From WTFY01 sp965205275 (lineage in GTDB: Bacteria; Pseudomonadota; Gammaproteobacteria; UBA4575), in the NCBI GenBank assembly GCA_965205275.1, contig OZ242168.1, forward strand, positions 868,001-932,000: 64,000 nucleotides of DNA, read 5' to 3'. Position 1 is the stretch's first letter. Every line of letters starts with the position of its first letter. Position numbers and translations under genes: made by a program. The notes below the pieces were generated by a model. The model worked only from the letters and a program-made list of their open reading frames with translations, was not told the origin of the DNA and searched no databases. Of the stretch, positions 32,931 to 43,002 are shown one piece after another.

Positions 32931-35531
32931 CTATTGCAAATTTATACGTACCCAACCGGGTACCGACTGCAAGGCAGCCTCAAGTGCAGCAGGTTTATCC
33001 CCTCCTGCCTGAGCCATATCGTCTCGACCCCCGCCTCTGCCACCGACCTGCTCAGCTACAGCATTGACAAGATCACAAGCCTTGATGCGATGGGTCTGGT
33101 TTCCGGTTACCCCTGCAACCAGACTTACTCTTGAATCTCTGGACGTGCCCAGCACAATCGCAGCACTGCCAAGCTTGTTTTTCAACTGATCTACCGTATC
33201 GCGCAGAGACTTCGGATCCGCACCCTCAATCATACAGGCCAGCACCTTGATTCCGTCCACCTCTACAGCGTGACCAATCAAGTCACTCCCGGCCTGTGAG
33301 GTCACTCTGGCCTTGAGCCGGTCAAGCTCTTTTTCAAGTGCACGATTTCGCTCCAGAAGTTGCCCTATCTTATCCCTGACTTCACTCCTGGAGGCCTTAA
33401 CCAGGTTTGCGATATCCAATAACTGATTTTCATTCCCGTGAATCCAGTTCAGCGCAGACCCACCTGTTACCGCTTCAATGCGGCGTATTCCCGACGCAAT
33501 GCCTGATTCAGAAATAATCTTGAATACACCAATGTCGCCTGTCTGGCTCACATGGGTACCTCCACACAACTCCAGTGAAAAATCGCCAATGGAAAGTACA
33601 CGCACGTCATCTCCATATTTTTCCCCAAACAAAGCTACTGCACCTGCACACAGTGCCTGATCCTTTGCCATGATCTTTGCAGTGGCCGCTGAATTTAACC
33701 GGATTTGGTAATTCACGATATTTTCTATGCGGTCGAGTTCTTCTTCACTGACCGGAGTATTATGTGAAAAGTCAAACCGCAACCGGTCAGGTGCCACCAG
33801 AGACCCTTTTTGCTGTACATGCTCTCCAAGCACTTCCCGCAACGCGGCATGCATTAAATGGGTCGCAGAGTGATTGAGTACCGTAGCCTGCCTGCGCGCA
33901 GTATTCACCTGCGCTTGCACACAGTCCCCGGTCCTCAGGCGACCGGATACAAGCCTGCCGTAGTGCACGTGCGCGTTACCCTGTTTTCGGGTATCGGTTA
34001 CTTCAAAAAGTACCTGATCATTTTTCAAGATACCCTGATCCCCCACTTGTCCCCCTGACTCGGCATAAAAAGGGGTTTTCTCCAGAATGATGCTTCCGAA
34101 TTCGCTTTCCGCGATTTTTTCTGCAGGTTTGTTGTCCACAAAGATTTCCTGCACAATCGCCTGGTCCTGCATGCAGTCATATCCTGTGAATACAGTAGAC
34201 GTATGCACCGCGAACCCAGTGTCGTATTCCATATCGAAACGACTCGCCTGTCGACCGCGCTCACGCTGTGCCTCCATATGCTTTTCAAACCCTGCAGCAT
34301 CTATTCGGAGTCGCTGTTCGCGTGCAATGTCCGCAGTCAGATCACAGGGAAATCCATACGTGTCGTAGAGTCTGAAAACCATTTCACCTGAAATGGTATC
34401 TCCGCGCAATTTTTTGATGTCTTCCTGAAGAATCTGCATCCCCTGACTCAGGGTATCGCTAAACCGCTGCTCTTCATGCTCCAGCACCTTTTGCACTCGC
34501 AGACCCGAGTCCGCCAGTTCCGGACAGGCCGTGCCCATACTCTCCATAAGAGGCTGTACCAGTCTGTAAAAGAAAGGCCCTTCAATGCCCAGCTTGTAGC
34601 CATGACGTGCAGCACGCCGGATGATGCGTCGCAACACATACCCTCTTCCTTCATTTGAAGGCACCACTCCATCGACAATCATAAAAACACATGCACGAAT
34701 ATGGTCGGCAATGACCCGCAGTGAAGGCGTTGCAGTATCCGTCACTTTTGCAATGTCGGCAGCAGCCCCTATGATGCCGGCAAATAGGTCGGTCTCATAA
34801 TTGTTTGTAACCCCCTGCAAGATTGCCGTCAGGCGCTCCAGACCCATACCGGTATCAACAGAGGGTTTTGGCAAATCGGTAAACGTACCTTGTCTATCAC
34901 GCTCGTACTGCATAAAGACCAGGTTCCACACTTCCGTATAACGGTCACCTTCCTGCTCAGGCGTACCGGGTGGGCCACCCTGCACGGCTTCTCCATAATC
35001 ATAAAAAACTTCCGTGCAAGGACCACAGGGACCCGTATCCCCCATTGCCCAGAAGTTATCCGCCGTACCAATACGTGCGAACCGCTGCGCGTTCACCCCG
35101 ATATCGTTGAGCCATATATCCGCAGCCTGCTCATCGTCCTTGTATACTGTAACCCAGAGACGGTCTTCAGGGAGTTGCACAACTTTAGTGAGAAATTCCC
35201 AGGCATAATGGATCGCTTCTTGCTTGAAGTAATCACCGAAACTGAAGTTGCCCAGCATTTCAAAAAACGTATGATGTCTGGCGGTATAGCCTACATTTTT
35301 CAGGTCATTGTGTTTGCCGCCTGCCCTAAGGCAACGCTGGCTGGAAGCTGCACACGAATAGCCCGGCGACTCCTTGCCCAGGAAAACATCCTTGAACTGC
35401 ACCATGCCGGCAGTAGTAAATAACAGAGTGGGGTCATTCGCAGGCACCAGGGGGCCTGAAGGCACCACTTCATGTCCGTTCTGTTCGAAGAAACTCAAAA
35501 ACGTGCTGCGAATTTCCGTGCTGTATTCCAT
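32931..35531 (-). CDS. alaS: Alanyl-tRNA synthetase AlaS
   Basis: An 866-residue cytoplasmic enzyme that charges tRNA-Ala. The class II core has FTTAGMVQFKDVFLG and RHHTFFEMLGNFSFGDYFK, with DTGMGLERL further on. The editing domain has HSATHLMHAAL and the zinc-site ELCGGTHVSQTGDIG. The C-terminal domain begins near VDQLKNKLGSAAIVLG and ends in GGRGGGRDDMAQAGG. All parts are in order and full-length. It follows recX by 27 bp, so it is probably in the recA-recX-alaS transcription unit. Confidence 0.98.
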   Translation of the reverse strand: MEYSTEIRSTFLSFFEQNGHEVVPSGPLVPANDPTLLFTTAGMVQFKDVFLGKESPGYSCAASSQRCLRAGGKHNDLKNVGYTARHHTFFEMLGNFSFGDYFKQEAIHYAWEFLTKVVQLPEDRLWVTVYKDDEQAADIWLNDIGVNAQRFARIGTADNFWAMGDTGPCGPCTEVFYDYGEAVQGGPPGTPEQEGDRYTEVWNLVFMQYERDRQGTFTDLPKPSVDTGMGLERLTAILQGVTNNYETDLFAGIIGAAADIAKVTDTATPSLRVIADHIRACVFMIVDGVVPSNEGRGYVLRRIIRRAARHGYKLGIEGPFFYRLVQPLMESMGTACPELADSGLRVQKVLEHEEQRFSDTLSQGMQILQEDIKKLRGDTISGEMVFRLYDTYGFPCDLTADIAREQRLRIDAAGFEKHMEAQRERGRQASRFDMEYDTGFAVHTSTVFTGYDCMQDQAIVQEIFVDNKPAEKIAESEFGSIILEKTPFYAESGGQVGDQGILKNDQVLFEVTDTRKQGNAHVHYGRLVSGRLRTGDCVQAQVNTARRQATVLNHSATHLMHAALREVLGEHVQQKGSLVAPDRLRFDFSHNTPVSEEELDRIENIVNYQIRLNSAATAKIMAKDQALCAGAVALFGEKYGDDVRVLSIGDFSLELCGGTHVSQTGDIGVFKIISESGIASGIRRIEAVTGGSALNWIHGNENQLLDIANLVKASRSEVRDKIGQLLERNRALEKELDRLKARVTSQAGSDLIGHAVEVDGIKVLACMIEGADPKSLRDTVDQLKNKLGSAAIVLGTSRDSRVSLVAGVTGNQTHRIKACDLVNAVAEQVGGRGGGRDDMAQAGGDKPAALEAALQSVPGWVRINLQ

Positions 35532-35558
35532 GTCAATCCTACCTTGTTGCGATATCCC

Positions 35559-36035
35559 CTATCTCCCAGTTCCAGACGCTGTCTCAGCACTCGAGAATGT
35601 TGCAAAGGTTTTCTTGATTATATCGCTGGTAAATCCGCGAGTTTGCAGGTAACGCATGCGCTTGACCCGGTCTTTTACGGCTACACTCACCTGCACACCA
35701 AATTTTTTTTCATATTCCCTGCAGGCAACCTGCAACCAGGCCTGGTCATTAAGGTCGACACAGGCTGCGACCAGTTCCCCCGAAACTCCCCGTTCCTGTA
35801 ATTCCAGTTTAATGCGCAAAGGCCCGAAGCCACGTCGGGTGCGGGAATACACATAGTTCTGCGCATACCGCGCATCACTTTGCAAACCTTCACCCTTCAG
35901 GCGATCCAGCAACTCCTCAATTTCAGCCGGTAAAAACTCTCTGGCCTTCAGTTTTCGGGCAAGCTCCAGGCGAGTGTGCTCTCGCCTGGCAAGGAGGCCC
36001 AGTGCAGTATTTCGTATTGAACGCTCAGGCTTCAG
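35559..36035 (-). CDS. recX: Regulatory protein RecX, non-standard start
   Basis: RecX binds RecA filaments and limits their activity. The frame contains TALGLLARREHTRLELARK, LDRLKGEGLQSDARYAQNYV and RRGFGPLRIKLELQERGVSG, then VKDRVKRMRYLQTRGFTSDI, the triplicated three-helix units of the family. Conserved sequence extends to at least PERSIRN at about 36029, overlapping the recA stop. In this frame I see no ATG, GTG or TTG before the internal TTG at 35912, which would lose about 40 conserved residues. A CTG at 36035-36033 is the nearest plausible start. Either a rare start with translational coupling to recA is used, or the N-terminus is damaged. Confidence 0.8.
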   Translation of the reverse strand: MKPERSIRNTALGLLARREHTRLELARKLKAREFLPAEIEELLDRLKGEGLQSDARYAQNYVYSRTRRGFGPLRIKLELQERGVSGELVAACVDLNDQAWLQVACREYEKKFGVQVSVAVKDRVKRMRYLQTRGFTSDIIKKTFATFSSAETASGTGR

Positions 36036-37074
36036 TGGTTTCAGCCTCTTGTGCGTCTTCTGCCTGTGAACCCAGCTTGTTGATCTGCGGCATCAGTTTC
36101 TCGCGTAATCTTGCCTCGATCTCATCGGCAATCTGTGGATGCTCTTTCAGCCAGGTACGTGAATTTTCCTTGCCCTGCCCAATACGTTCTTCGTTATAGC
36201 TGTACCAGGATCCCGCTTTGTCAACAATCCCATTGTCAACACCCATGTCGATGAGTTCACCCATTCGTGATATGCCTTCGCCATACAGAATTTCAAAATC
36301 CGCCTTTTTGAATGGCGGCGCCAGTTTGTTTTTAACCACTTTTACACGTGTCTCATTACCGAGGATTTCATCCCCTTGCTTGATGGCACCGGTACGGCGA
36401 ATATCGAGTCGTACCGATGCATAGAATTTAAGTGCATTGCCACCGGTCGTGGTTTCCGGACTCCCGAACATTACCCCGATTTTCATGCGGATCTGGTTAA
36501 TGAATATCACCATGGTATTTGAGCGTTTGATATTGCCGGTCAGTTTACGCAGGGCCTGTGACATCAGCCGTGCCTGCAGACCCATATGTGAGTCTCCCAT
36601 ATCCCCTTCAATCTCTGCGCGCGGTGTCAGGGCTGCAACTGAATCGACCACCACGATACTGACAGCACCGGAACGCACCAGCATGTCTGTAATTTCCAAT
36701 GCCTGTTCGCCGGTATCCGGCTGCGATATGAGTAAATCCTTCACATTCACACCAATCCTTTCGGCATAGACCGGATCCAGGGCATGTTCGGCATCGACAA
36801 ATGCCGCCGTGCCCCCCTGTTTCTGGCACTCTGCTATAACCTGCAGGGTCAGTGTGGTTTTGCCTGAAGACTCCGGTCCGTAAATTTCAGTCACCCGTCC
36901 TTTCGGTAGCCCGCCAATGCCGAGTGCTATATCCAGAGCCAGTGAACCTGTAGAGATCGCTGCAACATCGCGCGCAGCAGAAGAATCACCAAGACGCATC
37001 ACCGTACCTTTACCGAATTGCCTTTCTATCTGGCCAAGTGCTGCCTCCAGCGCCTTTTTATGATTTTCGTCCAC
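36025..37074 (-). CDS. recA: Recombinase RecA
   Basis: A 349-residue RecA: KALEAALGQIERQFGKGTVM at the N-terminus, Walker A GPESSGKTTLTL near residue 66, Walker B IVVVDSVAALTP near residue 140, L1 GDSHMGLQARLMSQALRK, L2 INQIRMKIGVMFGSPETTTG, and the acidic C-terminus. It promotes strand exchange and LexA cleavage. The gene is intact and lies downstream of pncC with a gap of 184 bp that should hold its promoter; I did not find an unambiguous LexA box there. Confidence 0.98.
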   Translation of the reverse strand: MDENHKKALEAALGQIERQFGKGTVMRLGDSSAARDVAAISTGSLALDIALGIGGLPKGRVTEIYGPESSGKTTLTLQVIAECQKQGGTAAFVDAEHALDPVYAERIGVNVKDLLISQPDTGEQALEITDMLVRSGAVSIVVVDSVAALTPRAEIEGDMGDSHMGLQARLMSQALRKLTGNIKRSNTMVIFINQIRMKIGVMFGSPETTTGGNALKFYASVRLDIRRTGAIKQGDEILGNETRVKVVKNKLAPPFKKADFEILYGEGISRMGELIDMGVDNGIVDKAGSWYSYNEERIGQGKENSRTWLKEHPQIADEIEARLREKLMPQINKLGSQAEDAQEAETTEA

Positions 37075-37258
37075 TGCTCACCTCTGGTTTTTAGATCAAT
37101 TTGTTGCTCATGCTATCTGTCAGCATTATTACCCATTATCCAGGCAAATGGATATCTCATCCTTTGCCCATGTTCCGCCATGGGATCATCTTATTATATC
37201 GGGATGTATATTCATCCGAAACCGGCCCGGTCAGGAAACCACCACTTTTTATCGACGC

Positions 37259-37759
37259 CTATCCCAGGTGTTGACCCATAAGAAGGGTAATAGCCAGGGT
37301 TGCGGCCTGCTCACGAATTGCGGTTCGGTCCCCCTCGAATACCTGATGCGTGGTGCATGCAGGCTGACCTCGTTCGGCAATCGAAATATATACCGTGCCT
37401 GTCGGCTTGGCCGTACTGCCCCCGGAAGGTCCCGCGATCCCGGTAATTGAGACGGCTACATCTGCTGCACAGTTGCGAAGCACTCCCTGTGCCATTTGTT
37501 CGGCAACCTGCCTGCTTACCGCACCATATCGGTCCAGAACTTCGGGTTGTACACCCAGTGCCCTGATTTTTGACTCATTGCTGTAGGTCACAAATCCGCA
37601 TTCAAACCACTTGGAACTCCCGGCAAGCGTGGTTATCCATTGTGCGAGAATCCCACCGGTACAGGACTCAGCCGTTGCCAGTCTGAACCCCCTGCCCGTC
37701 ATCCGCTGCGCAAACACTCGTAACAACTGATGGGTTCCCGATGGAGTCGTATCGGACAT
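37259..37759 (-). CDS. pncC: CinA C-terminal-type NMN amidohydrolase PncC
   Basis: A 166-residue enzyme that deamidates nicotinamide mononucleotide in the pyridine nucleotide cycle. The motif LATAESCTGGILAQWITTLAG near residue 27 contains the catalytic Ser region. VTYSNESKIRALGV, YGAVSRQVAEQMAQGVL, VSITGIAGPSGGSTAKPTGTVYI follow in the normal order. It is the stand-alone short form, usual upstream of recA in gammaproteobacteria. Divergent from mutS with a 50-bp shared intergenic region. Confidence 0.94.
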   Translation of the reverse strand: MSDTTPSGTHQLLRVFAQRMTGRGFRLATAESCTGGILAQWITTLAGSSKWFECGFVTYSNESKIRALGVQPEVLDRYGAVSRQVAEQMAQGVLRNCAADVAVSITGIAGPSGGSTAKPTGTVYISIAERGQPACTTHQVFEGDRTAIREQAATLAITLLMGQHLG

Positions 37760-37809
37760 TTTGGTTATTTTTTGCTGTCTGAATTTTTATTCTTGGTTAG
37801 ACTCCTGTA

Positions 37810-40365
37810 ATGATCGCACGCCCCCTCACAAAACACACCCCCATGATACAGCAATATTTACGCTTCAAGGCTGATTACCCTGACATGTTGCTGTTTTACC
37901 GTATGGGTGATTTTTTTGAGCTGTTTTTCGAAGATGCAAAACGTGCAGCTGGATTGCTGGACCTGACGCTGACTTCGCGTAACAAGAACGCAGCCGATGA
38001 AATACCCATGGCAGGCATGCCCGTACATGCTATGGAAAGCTATCTGGTAAAATTATTGCGCCATGGCGAGTCGGTCGTCATTTGCGATCAGACTGGTGAC
38101 CCTGCAAGCAGCAAGGGGCTGGTAGAACGCCAGGTCACTCGCGTTATCACACCAGGTACCGTCACCGAAAGTGGACTGCTCGAACGCAGTCGGGAAAATT
38201 ACCTGCTGGCAGTCTGTCCAGCCGAACAATCCGCAGGACTGGCTTATCTGGACTTGAGTTCGGGTCAATTCATAGTACAGACCTGCAGCAGAATTCAGGA
38301 ACTTCCAGGTGAAATCGAGCGCATACAACCTGCTGAAATCCTGTTGCCGGAAGATACCCGCATCCCTTTAAGAAATAAACCTGCAGTAAAGCGATTGCCT
38401 GTCTGGCATTTTGAGGTTGAGAGTGCAGTCACGGCTTTATGCAGACAATTCGCTACCCGTGATTTAAGCGGTTATGGGTGCGACGGACATCCCCTGGCGA
38501 TTGCAGCCGCAGGTGCCATACTTCAATACGTCAAGGATACGCAAAAATCTGCACTGCCGCATATCAACGGATTGAGACTGCACAAAAATGACGAGTATCT
38601 GCTGATTGACAGCACTTCAAGAAGCAATCTTGAAATAGAGCAGTCCATACGGGGGCAAAAAACACACAGTCTGATAGGCGTGCTGGACAAAACGGTCTCT
38701 ACTATGGGAGCTCGCCATTTACGAGCCTGGTTAAACCAGCCAACCCGTATACAATCGACCCTGCTCAAAAGGCATGCGGCAATCGAACAGCTCATTCAAC
38801 TCAATGAATATAATGTCTTGCGCAATCTGCTATCCAACGTGAATGATATTGAGCGCATACGCAGCCGTATCGCATTACAAACCGCACAGCCAAGAGACCT
38901 GGATGCACTGCGTAAAACCCTGGACACTATACCTTCGATCCGCCAGGCCCTCACGAACTACAGCGAAGAACTGTTACAGGAATGCTCAGACTTACTGGAC
39001 AAGCATGAGTCCCTTGTTTCAATCCTGGCCAGCACGCTGAAGGATGAGCCGCCCGCAACCATTCGTGATGGCGGTGTAATCAAACCAGGATTTGATGAAG
39101 AACTGGACCAGTTACGCAATTTAAGCAGTGACGCCAATCAGTTTCTTGTGGATCTGGAACAGCAGGAAAAGGCCGCAACACAGATTTCATCGCTGAAGGT
39201 TGCCTATAATCGTATACATGGTTACTACATAGAAGTTTCCCGCGGCCAAGTACAGAAAGTACCCGAACATTACACCCGAAGACAAACCCTCAAAAATACA
39301 GAACGATATACCACTCCGGAGCTAAAAAAATTTGAAGATGAAGTGTTAAGTGCCAGGGAACGTGCCTTGAAGCGTGAAAAATACCTTTATGAAAAATTAC
39401 TTGCTGAATTGATCAGGGAGCTTGATACCATACAGCGCTGTGCCCGGGGACTCGCGCAACTGGACGTACTTGCCACACTTGCAGAACGTGCAAAAACCCT
39501 GAATTACGTACAGCCTAAATTCATACCTGAAAGCTGCATCCACATAAAACAGGGCAGACATCCGGTGATTGAGCAGGTCCAGAACGAGCCCTTTACCGCC
39601 AATGACGCGACGCTTGATACACAACGTAAAATGCTGCTCATCACAGGCCCGAACATGGGTGGCAAATCCACATACATGCGCCAGATCGCATTAATCAGCT
39701 GGCTGGCCTACACAGGGAGCTATGTACCTGCAGAGTCTGCTACTGTCGGACCCATCGATGCAATCTACACACGCATAGGTGCTTCGGACGATTTAAGTTC
39801 TGGACGTTCAACTTTTATGGTTGAAATGACAGAAGCGGCCAATATCCTCAATAATGCAACCTGTAACAGCCTGGTGCTTATGGATGAAATCGGCCGCGGT
39901 ACCAGCACCTACGATGGCCTTTCCTTAGCCTGGTCATGTGCCGAACATTTAAGCGCCGTAAATCAGTGCTATGCCCTGTTTGCTACGCATTATTTTGAAC
40001 TCACACAACTGCCGGAGTACCACGACAACATTCATAATGTACATATCGATGCAATCGAGCATGGGGATAAAATCATTTTTTTACATGCAGTAAAGAACGG
40101 TCCTGCAAACCAGAGTTACGGATTGCAGGTCGCCCAGCTCGCGGGGATCCCAAAATCTGTCATCGCCAGTGCCAGATTAAAACTGAAGCAGCTGGAATTG
40201 TCCAATCACCCGCAAGACAACCCAGATTGCGACCTGCAGCCGGGGCTGCATCTGGAAGAGCATCCCAATCATCCAGTGGTTGAGTATCTGATGGGGGTTG
40301 ATCCTGATGAGCTAAGCCCCAAGGATGCACTGGAAATACTGTATAAACTCAAGGATCTGCTTTAG
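37810..40365 (+). CDS. mutS: DNA mismatch repair protein MutS
   Basis: An 851-residue mismatch recognition ATPase. Residues 30-50 have FYRMGDFFELFFEDA, which includes the Phe-x-Glu that stacks on the mismatched base. NAADEIPMAGMPVHA follows. The connector, core and clamp are complete. Walker A GPNMGGKSTYMRQ is near residue 615 and the signature DLSSGRSTFMVEMTEAANIL near 660; Walker B SLVLMDEIGRGTST and the ATHYFELTQL helix follow. The C-terminal LSPKDALEILYKLKDLL is the tetramer helix. It starts at the ATG giving MIARPLTKHTPMIQQYL. An IS481 copy lies 54 bp after its stop. Confidence 0.98.
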   Translation: MIARPLTKHTPMIQQYLRFKADYPDMLLFYRMGDFFELFFEDAKRAAGLLDLTLTSRNKNAADEIPMAGMPVHAMESYLVKLLRHGESVVICDQTGDPASSKGLVERQVTRVITPGTVTESGLLERSRENYLLAVCPAEQSAGLAYLDLSSGQFIVQTCSRIQELPGEIERIQPAEILLPEDTRIPLRNKPAVKRLPVWHFEVESAVTALCRQFATRDLSGYGCDGHPLAIAAAGAILQYVKDTQKSALPHINGLRLHKNDEYLLIDSTSRSNLEIEQSIRGQKTHSLIGVLDKTVSTMGARHLRAWLNQPTRIQSTLLKRHAAIEQLIQLNEYNVLRNLLSNVNDIERIRSRIALQTAQPRDLDALRKTLDTIPSIRQALTNYSEELLQECSDLLDKHESLVSILASTLKDEPPATIRDGGVIKPGFDEELDQLRNLSSDANQFLVDLEQQEKAATQISSLKVAYNRIHGYYIEVSRGQVQKVPEHYTRRQTLKNTERYTTPELKKFEDEVLSARERALKREKYLYEKLLAELIRELDTIQRCARGLAQLDVLATLAERAKTLNYVQPKFIPESCIHIKQGRHPVIEQVQNEPFTANDATLDTQRKMLLITGPNMGGKSTYMRQIALISWLAYTGSYVPAESATVGPIDAIYTRIGASDDLSSGRSTFMVEMTEAANILNNATCNSLVLMDEIGRGTSTYDGLSLAWSCAEHLSAVNQCYALFATHYFELTQLPEYHDNIHNVHIDAIEHGDKIIFLHAVKNGPANQSYGLQVAQLAGIPKSVIASARLKLKQLELSNHPQDNPDCDLQPGLHLEEHPNHPVVEYLMGVDPDELSPKDALEILYKLKDLL

Positions 40366-40419
40366 CAACACTCAGCGAATACATGCTCATCAGACACCTG
40401 CCTCCCCGGACCTGTGAGT

Positions 40420-41600
40420 TGTAAAGGTTCAGATACCTATGGCACTTTTCAGTGATCGTGAGCAAGGGATCTGAATGAGGGGGTGCAGAGGGAGGCGTGG
40501 CCTCTCTCTGCACCGGATCGGGTATCCTCCAGTGAACCAACCACAGCCACTGGAACAGGAGACCCGAGCATGGACATTAAATCCCTTCGTATTCGATCAT
40601 ACAAGAGCTTCAGGGTCGACGAACACGTACCCGAGGCGGCGGGTGAGCGCTACCGCAGGTTGCAGGCGTACCAGCGCTTGCGTGCGGCGGGCTGCAGCGA
40701 GGCCGGCGCCCTGGAGCAGCTGGAGATCAGCCGGCGCACCCTGTACCGCTGGAAGGCCGTCCTGGCCGCAGGCGGTGTGCACGCCCTGGCGCCGCATTCG
40801 AGCCGCCCGCGGCGGCACCGGTGTCCGGCCTATACGCCGCAGGACGTGAGGGCGGTGCTGGCCCTGCGCCGCAAGTACCCGTTTATGGGCAAGGCGCGCC
40901 TGCAGGTCCTGCTGGGGCGCGAGGGCGTGGCACTGAGTGTGTCGAGCGTCGGGCGCATCCTCAGCCGGGCGCTGGCCCGCGGTGTGATCCGGCCCGCCGC
41001 GTTCTGCGAAGGCAGGCATGCGCCGAAGCGCCCGCGCCGCTTCGCCCGCTGGGCACGGCGCTGGAAGTACGGCGCGAAGGCGCGTACCCCGGGCGAGCTG
41101 ATGCAGATCGACCACATGACCTATGTGCGAGACGGCGACACCGTCAAGGAGTTCCGCGCCGTGTGCCCGGTGTCGAAGTTCATGGTCACGCGCGCCTGCT
41201 CACGGGCCACTGCCGGGCACGCCCGGCGCTTCCTGCACGAACTGCTGGCGGCCCTGCCGTTCCCGCTCGTCTCCATCCAGGTCGACGGCGGCAGCGAGTT
41301 CATGGCCGGCTTCGAGGCGTCCTGTGAAGCGCTGCACATCCCGCTGCATGTGTTGCCGCCCAAGCATCCCCAGTACAACGGCTGTGTGGAACGCGCCAAC
41401 CGCGCTGCCCGCATCGAGTTCTGGGGACGCTACGATGGCCCCCTGAGCATCGACCCGGTGCAGGCCGCCCTCGCCGGCTATGAGTTCTTCTACAACTATG
41501 AACGCCCCCACGCAGCACTCGACTGGAAAACGCCCAACGAGTACCTTGTCACCCTGGAGGCCGCCTGATCCCACAGTGCCATAGGTACTGAACCCATACA
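40420..41600 (+). mobile_element. IS481-family element, copy 2 of 3
   Basis: 1181 bp, same ends as the other copies. GAGT is duplicated on both sides (40416-40419 and 41601-41604). It sits between mutS and fdxA, which are neighbours in many gammaproteobacteria, and leaves 72 bp before the fdxA start. Confidence 0.93.
40570..41568 (+). CDS. IS481-family transposase, copy 2
   Basis: A 332-residue transposase with an intact DDE core (MQIDHMTYV, SIQVDGGSEF, NGCVERANRAARIEFW) and the N-terminal helix-turn-helix. ATG at 40570 is preceded by CAGGAG. No lesions. Confidence 0.93.
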   Translation: MDIKSLRIRSYKSFRVDEHVPEAAGERYRRLQAYQRLRAAGCSEAGALEQLEISRRTLYRWKAVLAAGGVHALAPHSSRPRRHRCPAYTPQDVRAVLALRRKYPFMGKARLQVLLGREGVALSVSSVGRILSRALARGVIRPAAFCEGRHAPKRPRRFARWARRWKYGAKARTPGELMQIDHMTYVRDGDTVKEFRAVCPVSKFMVTRACSRATAGHARRFLHELLAALPFPLVSIQVDGGSEFMAGFEASCEALHIPLHVLPPKHPQYNGCVERANRAARIEFWGRYDGPLSIDPVQAALAGYEFFYNYERPHAALDWKTPNEYLVTLEAA

Positions 41601-41672
41601 GAGTGTTTTCATCTTCCATACTTTCCCTTACAATCAAGAACAGTCCCTGCATTCAACCAAACTTCATTCTTC

Positions 41673-41996
41673 ATGGCATTTGTAGTAACGGAATCCTGCA
41701 TAAAGTGCAAATACACAGATTGTGTTGAAGTGTGTCCAGTGGACTGCTTTCACGAAGGACCCAATATGCTGGTCATAGACGCTGAGGACTGTATCGACTG
41801 TGCCATGTGTGAAACAGAGTGCCCGGTCAACGCCATAGTCAGTGAAGATGATCTGCCCGAAACACAGCATGAATTCTTAACCCTGAATGAGCAACTCGCT
41901 GTAAAATGGCCCGTAATTACAAGCATGATATCCGCACCTGAGGATGCTGCGGAATGGAAATCTGTAACGAATAAACGTCAATACCTGGAAGAATAG
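41673..41996 (+). CDS. fdxA: 7Fe ferredoxin FdxA
   Basis: A 107-residue small electron carrier with a [3Fe-4S] and a [4Fe-4S] cluster. The N-terminal CIKCKYTDCVEVCPVDCFHE and CIDCAMCETECPV provide the Cys ligands, followed by the long C-terminal helix region typical of FdxA (NEQLAVKWPVI). It usually follows mutS. Here an IS481 copy separates them, so expression depends on the 72-bp gap or on transcription from within the IS. Confidence 0.95.
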   Translation: MAFVVTESCIKCKYTDCVEVCPVDCFHEGPNMLVIDAEDCIDCAMCETECPVNAIVSEDDLPETQHEFLTLNEQLAVKWPVITSMISAPEDAAEWKSVTNKRQYLEE

Positions 41997-42018
41997 CCTT
42001 CCACCCGGACATATTGAG

Positions 42019-43002
42019 TCAAGAAGGTTTTTCAGCGATAACGCACGCACGCAGTGGAGCGGGGTACCCTTCAACAGTTCGATGATGATCATCCTGATCC
42101 AGGGCATGGGCAAGCGAATAGCCCGTCATCCATGCTGTCTGGCGCTGTTCCTGAAAGGTGGTTCGGGTCTTGTCAATCAACCGAATATTGATAAAGCCTG
42201 ATACTTTCAACCAAGCTTCCAGCAATGCATAGCCCGGGATCGTCCAGACATTACGCATATTGGCATAGCGTTCATCAGGGACGAGTACTCCGCCATTGTC
42301 ATGCTCAATAATCAGGGTTTCCAATACGAGTTGCCCACCCTTTTGCAGCAATCGATACACCCGGCCAAGATGGTCCCTGGGTTGCCGCCGGTGATACAGC
42401 ACACCCATGGAAAATACCGTGTCGAGTCCTGAAAAAGCATCCGGAAGGTCTTCAAGTCTGAATGGCAAGACGAAGGTGCGCTGGGGTCCGGGCAAGTACT
42501 TCTGCAAGGCTGAGAACTGAAATACGTACCGCCACGCCGGCTCGACACCCAGTACCAGGCTGGCCCCCGAAGCCTGCATGCGCAATGCGTAATACCCATT
42601 TCCGCAACCGATATCCAGGACCACTTTTCCCTGCAGGCTGCTGAGGTGTGGCGCAATACGCGACCACTTCCAGTCGCTCCTCCATTCCGCATCAATATCA
42701 ATCCCAAACACATTGAAGGGTCCCTTGCGCCAAGGACTCAAAGCCTTCAGGCCCTGTTTCAGCAACACCCTGCGCTGGGCTGTGCAGTCAGCAGCCCTGC
42801 CAATGACAGGCGTGCCCTGATCAAGGTCCACGAACGAAGCAGAAATGTCCGGCAATGATTCCAGGATGTGTTGCCAGTCGTTGAAACTGCCATGCCCGGG
42901 GTGAATATATCTGCGGTCAAGCCGGTCCACCAGCTCCGCCTGAAAATTTTCCAGTCCCGTATGCTCAAGTGATGCAACAAGCTGCGAACGGCTTGGGGTC
43001 AT
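42019..43002 (-). CDS. cmoB: tRNA U34 carboxymethyltransferase CmoB
   Basis: A 327-residue Rossmann-fold enzyme that transfers a carboxymethyl group from carboxy-SAM to 5-hydroxyuridine at the tRNA wobble base. Visible are WRKGPFNVFGIDIDAEWRSD, VLDIGCGNGYYALRMQ (SAM-binding motif), VFSMGVLYHRRQPRDHL and LVLETLIIEHDNGGVLVP. Complete length. The start overlaps the cmoA stop by 4 bases. Confidence 0.96.
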   Translation of the reverse strand: MTPSRSQLVASLEHTGLENFQAELVDRLDRRYIHPGHGSFNDWQHILESLPDISASFVDLDQGTPVIGRAADCTAQRRVLLKQGLKALSPWRKGPFNVFGIDIDAEWRSDWKWSRIAPHLSSLQGKVVLDIGCGNGYYALRMQASGASLVLGVEPAWRYVFQFSALQKYLPGPQRTFVLPFRLEDLPDAFSGLDTVFSMGVLYHRRQPRDHLGRVYRLLQKGGQLVLETLIIEHDNGGVLVPDERYANMRNVWTIPGYALLEAWLKVSGFINIRLIDKTRTTFQEQRQTAWMTGYSLAHALDQDDHHRTVEGYPAPLRACVIAEKPS

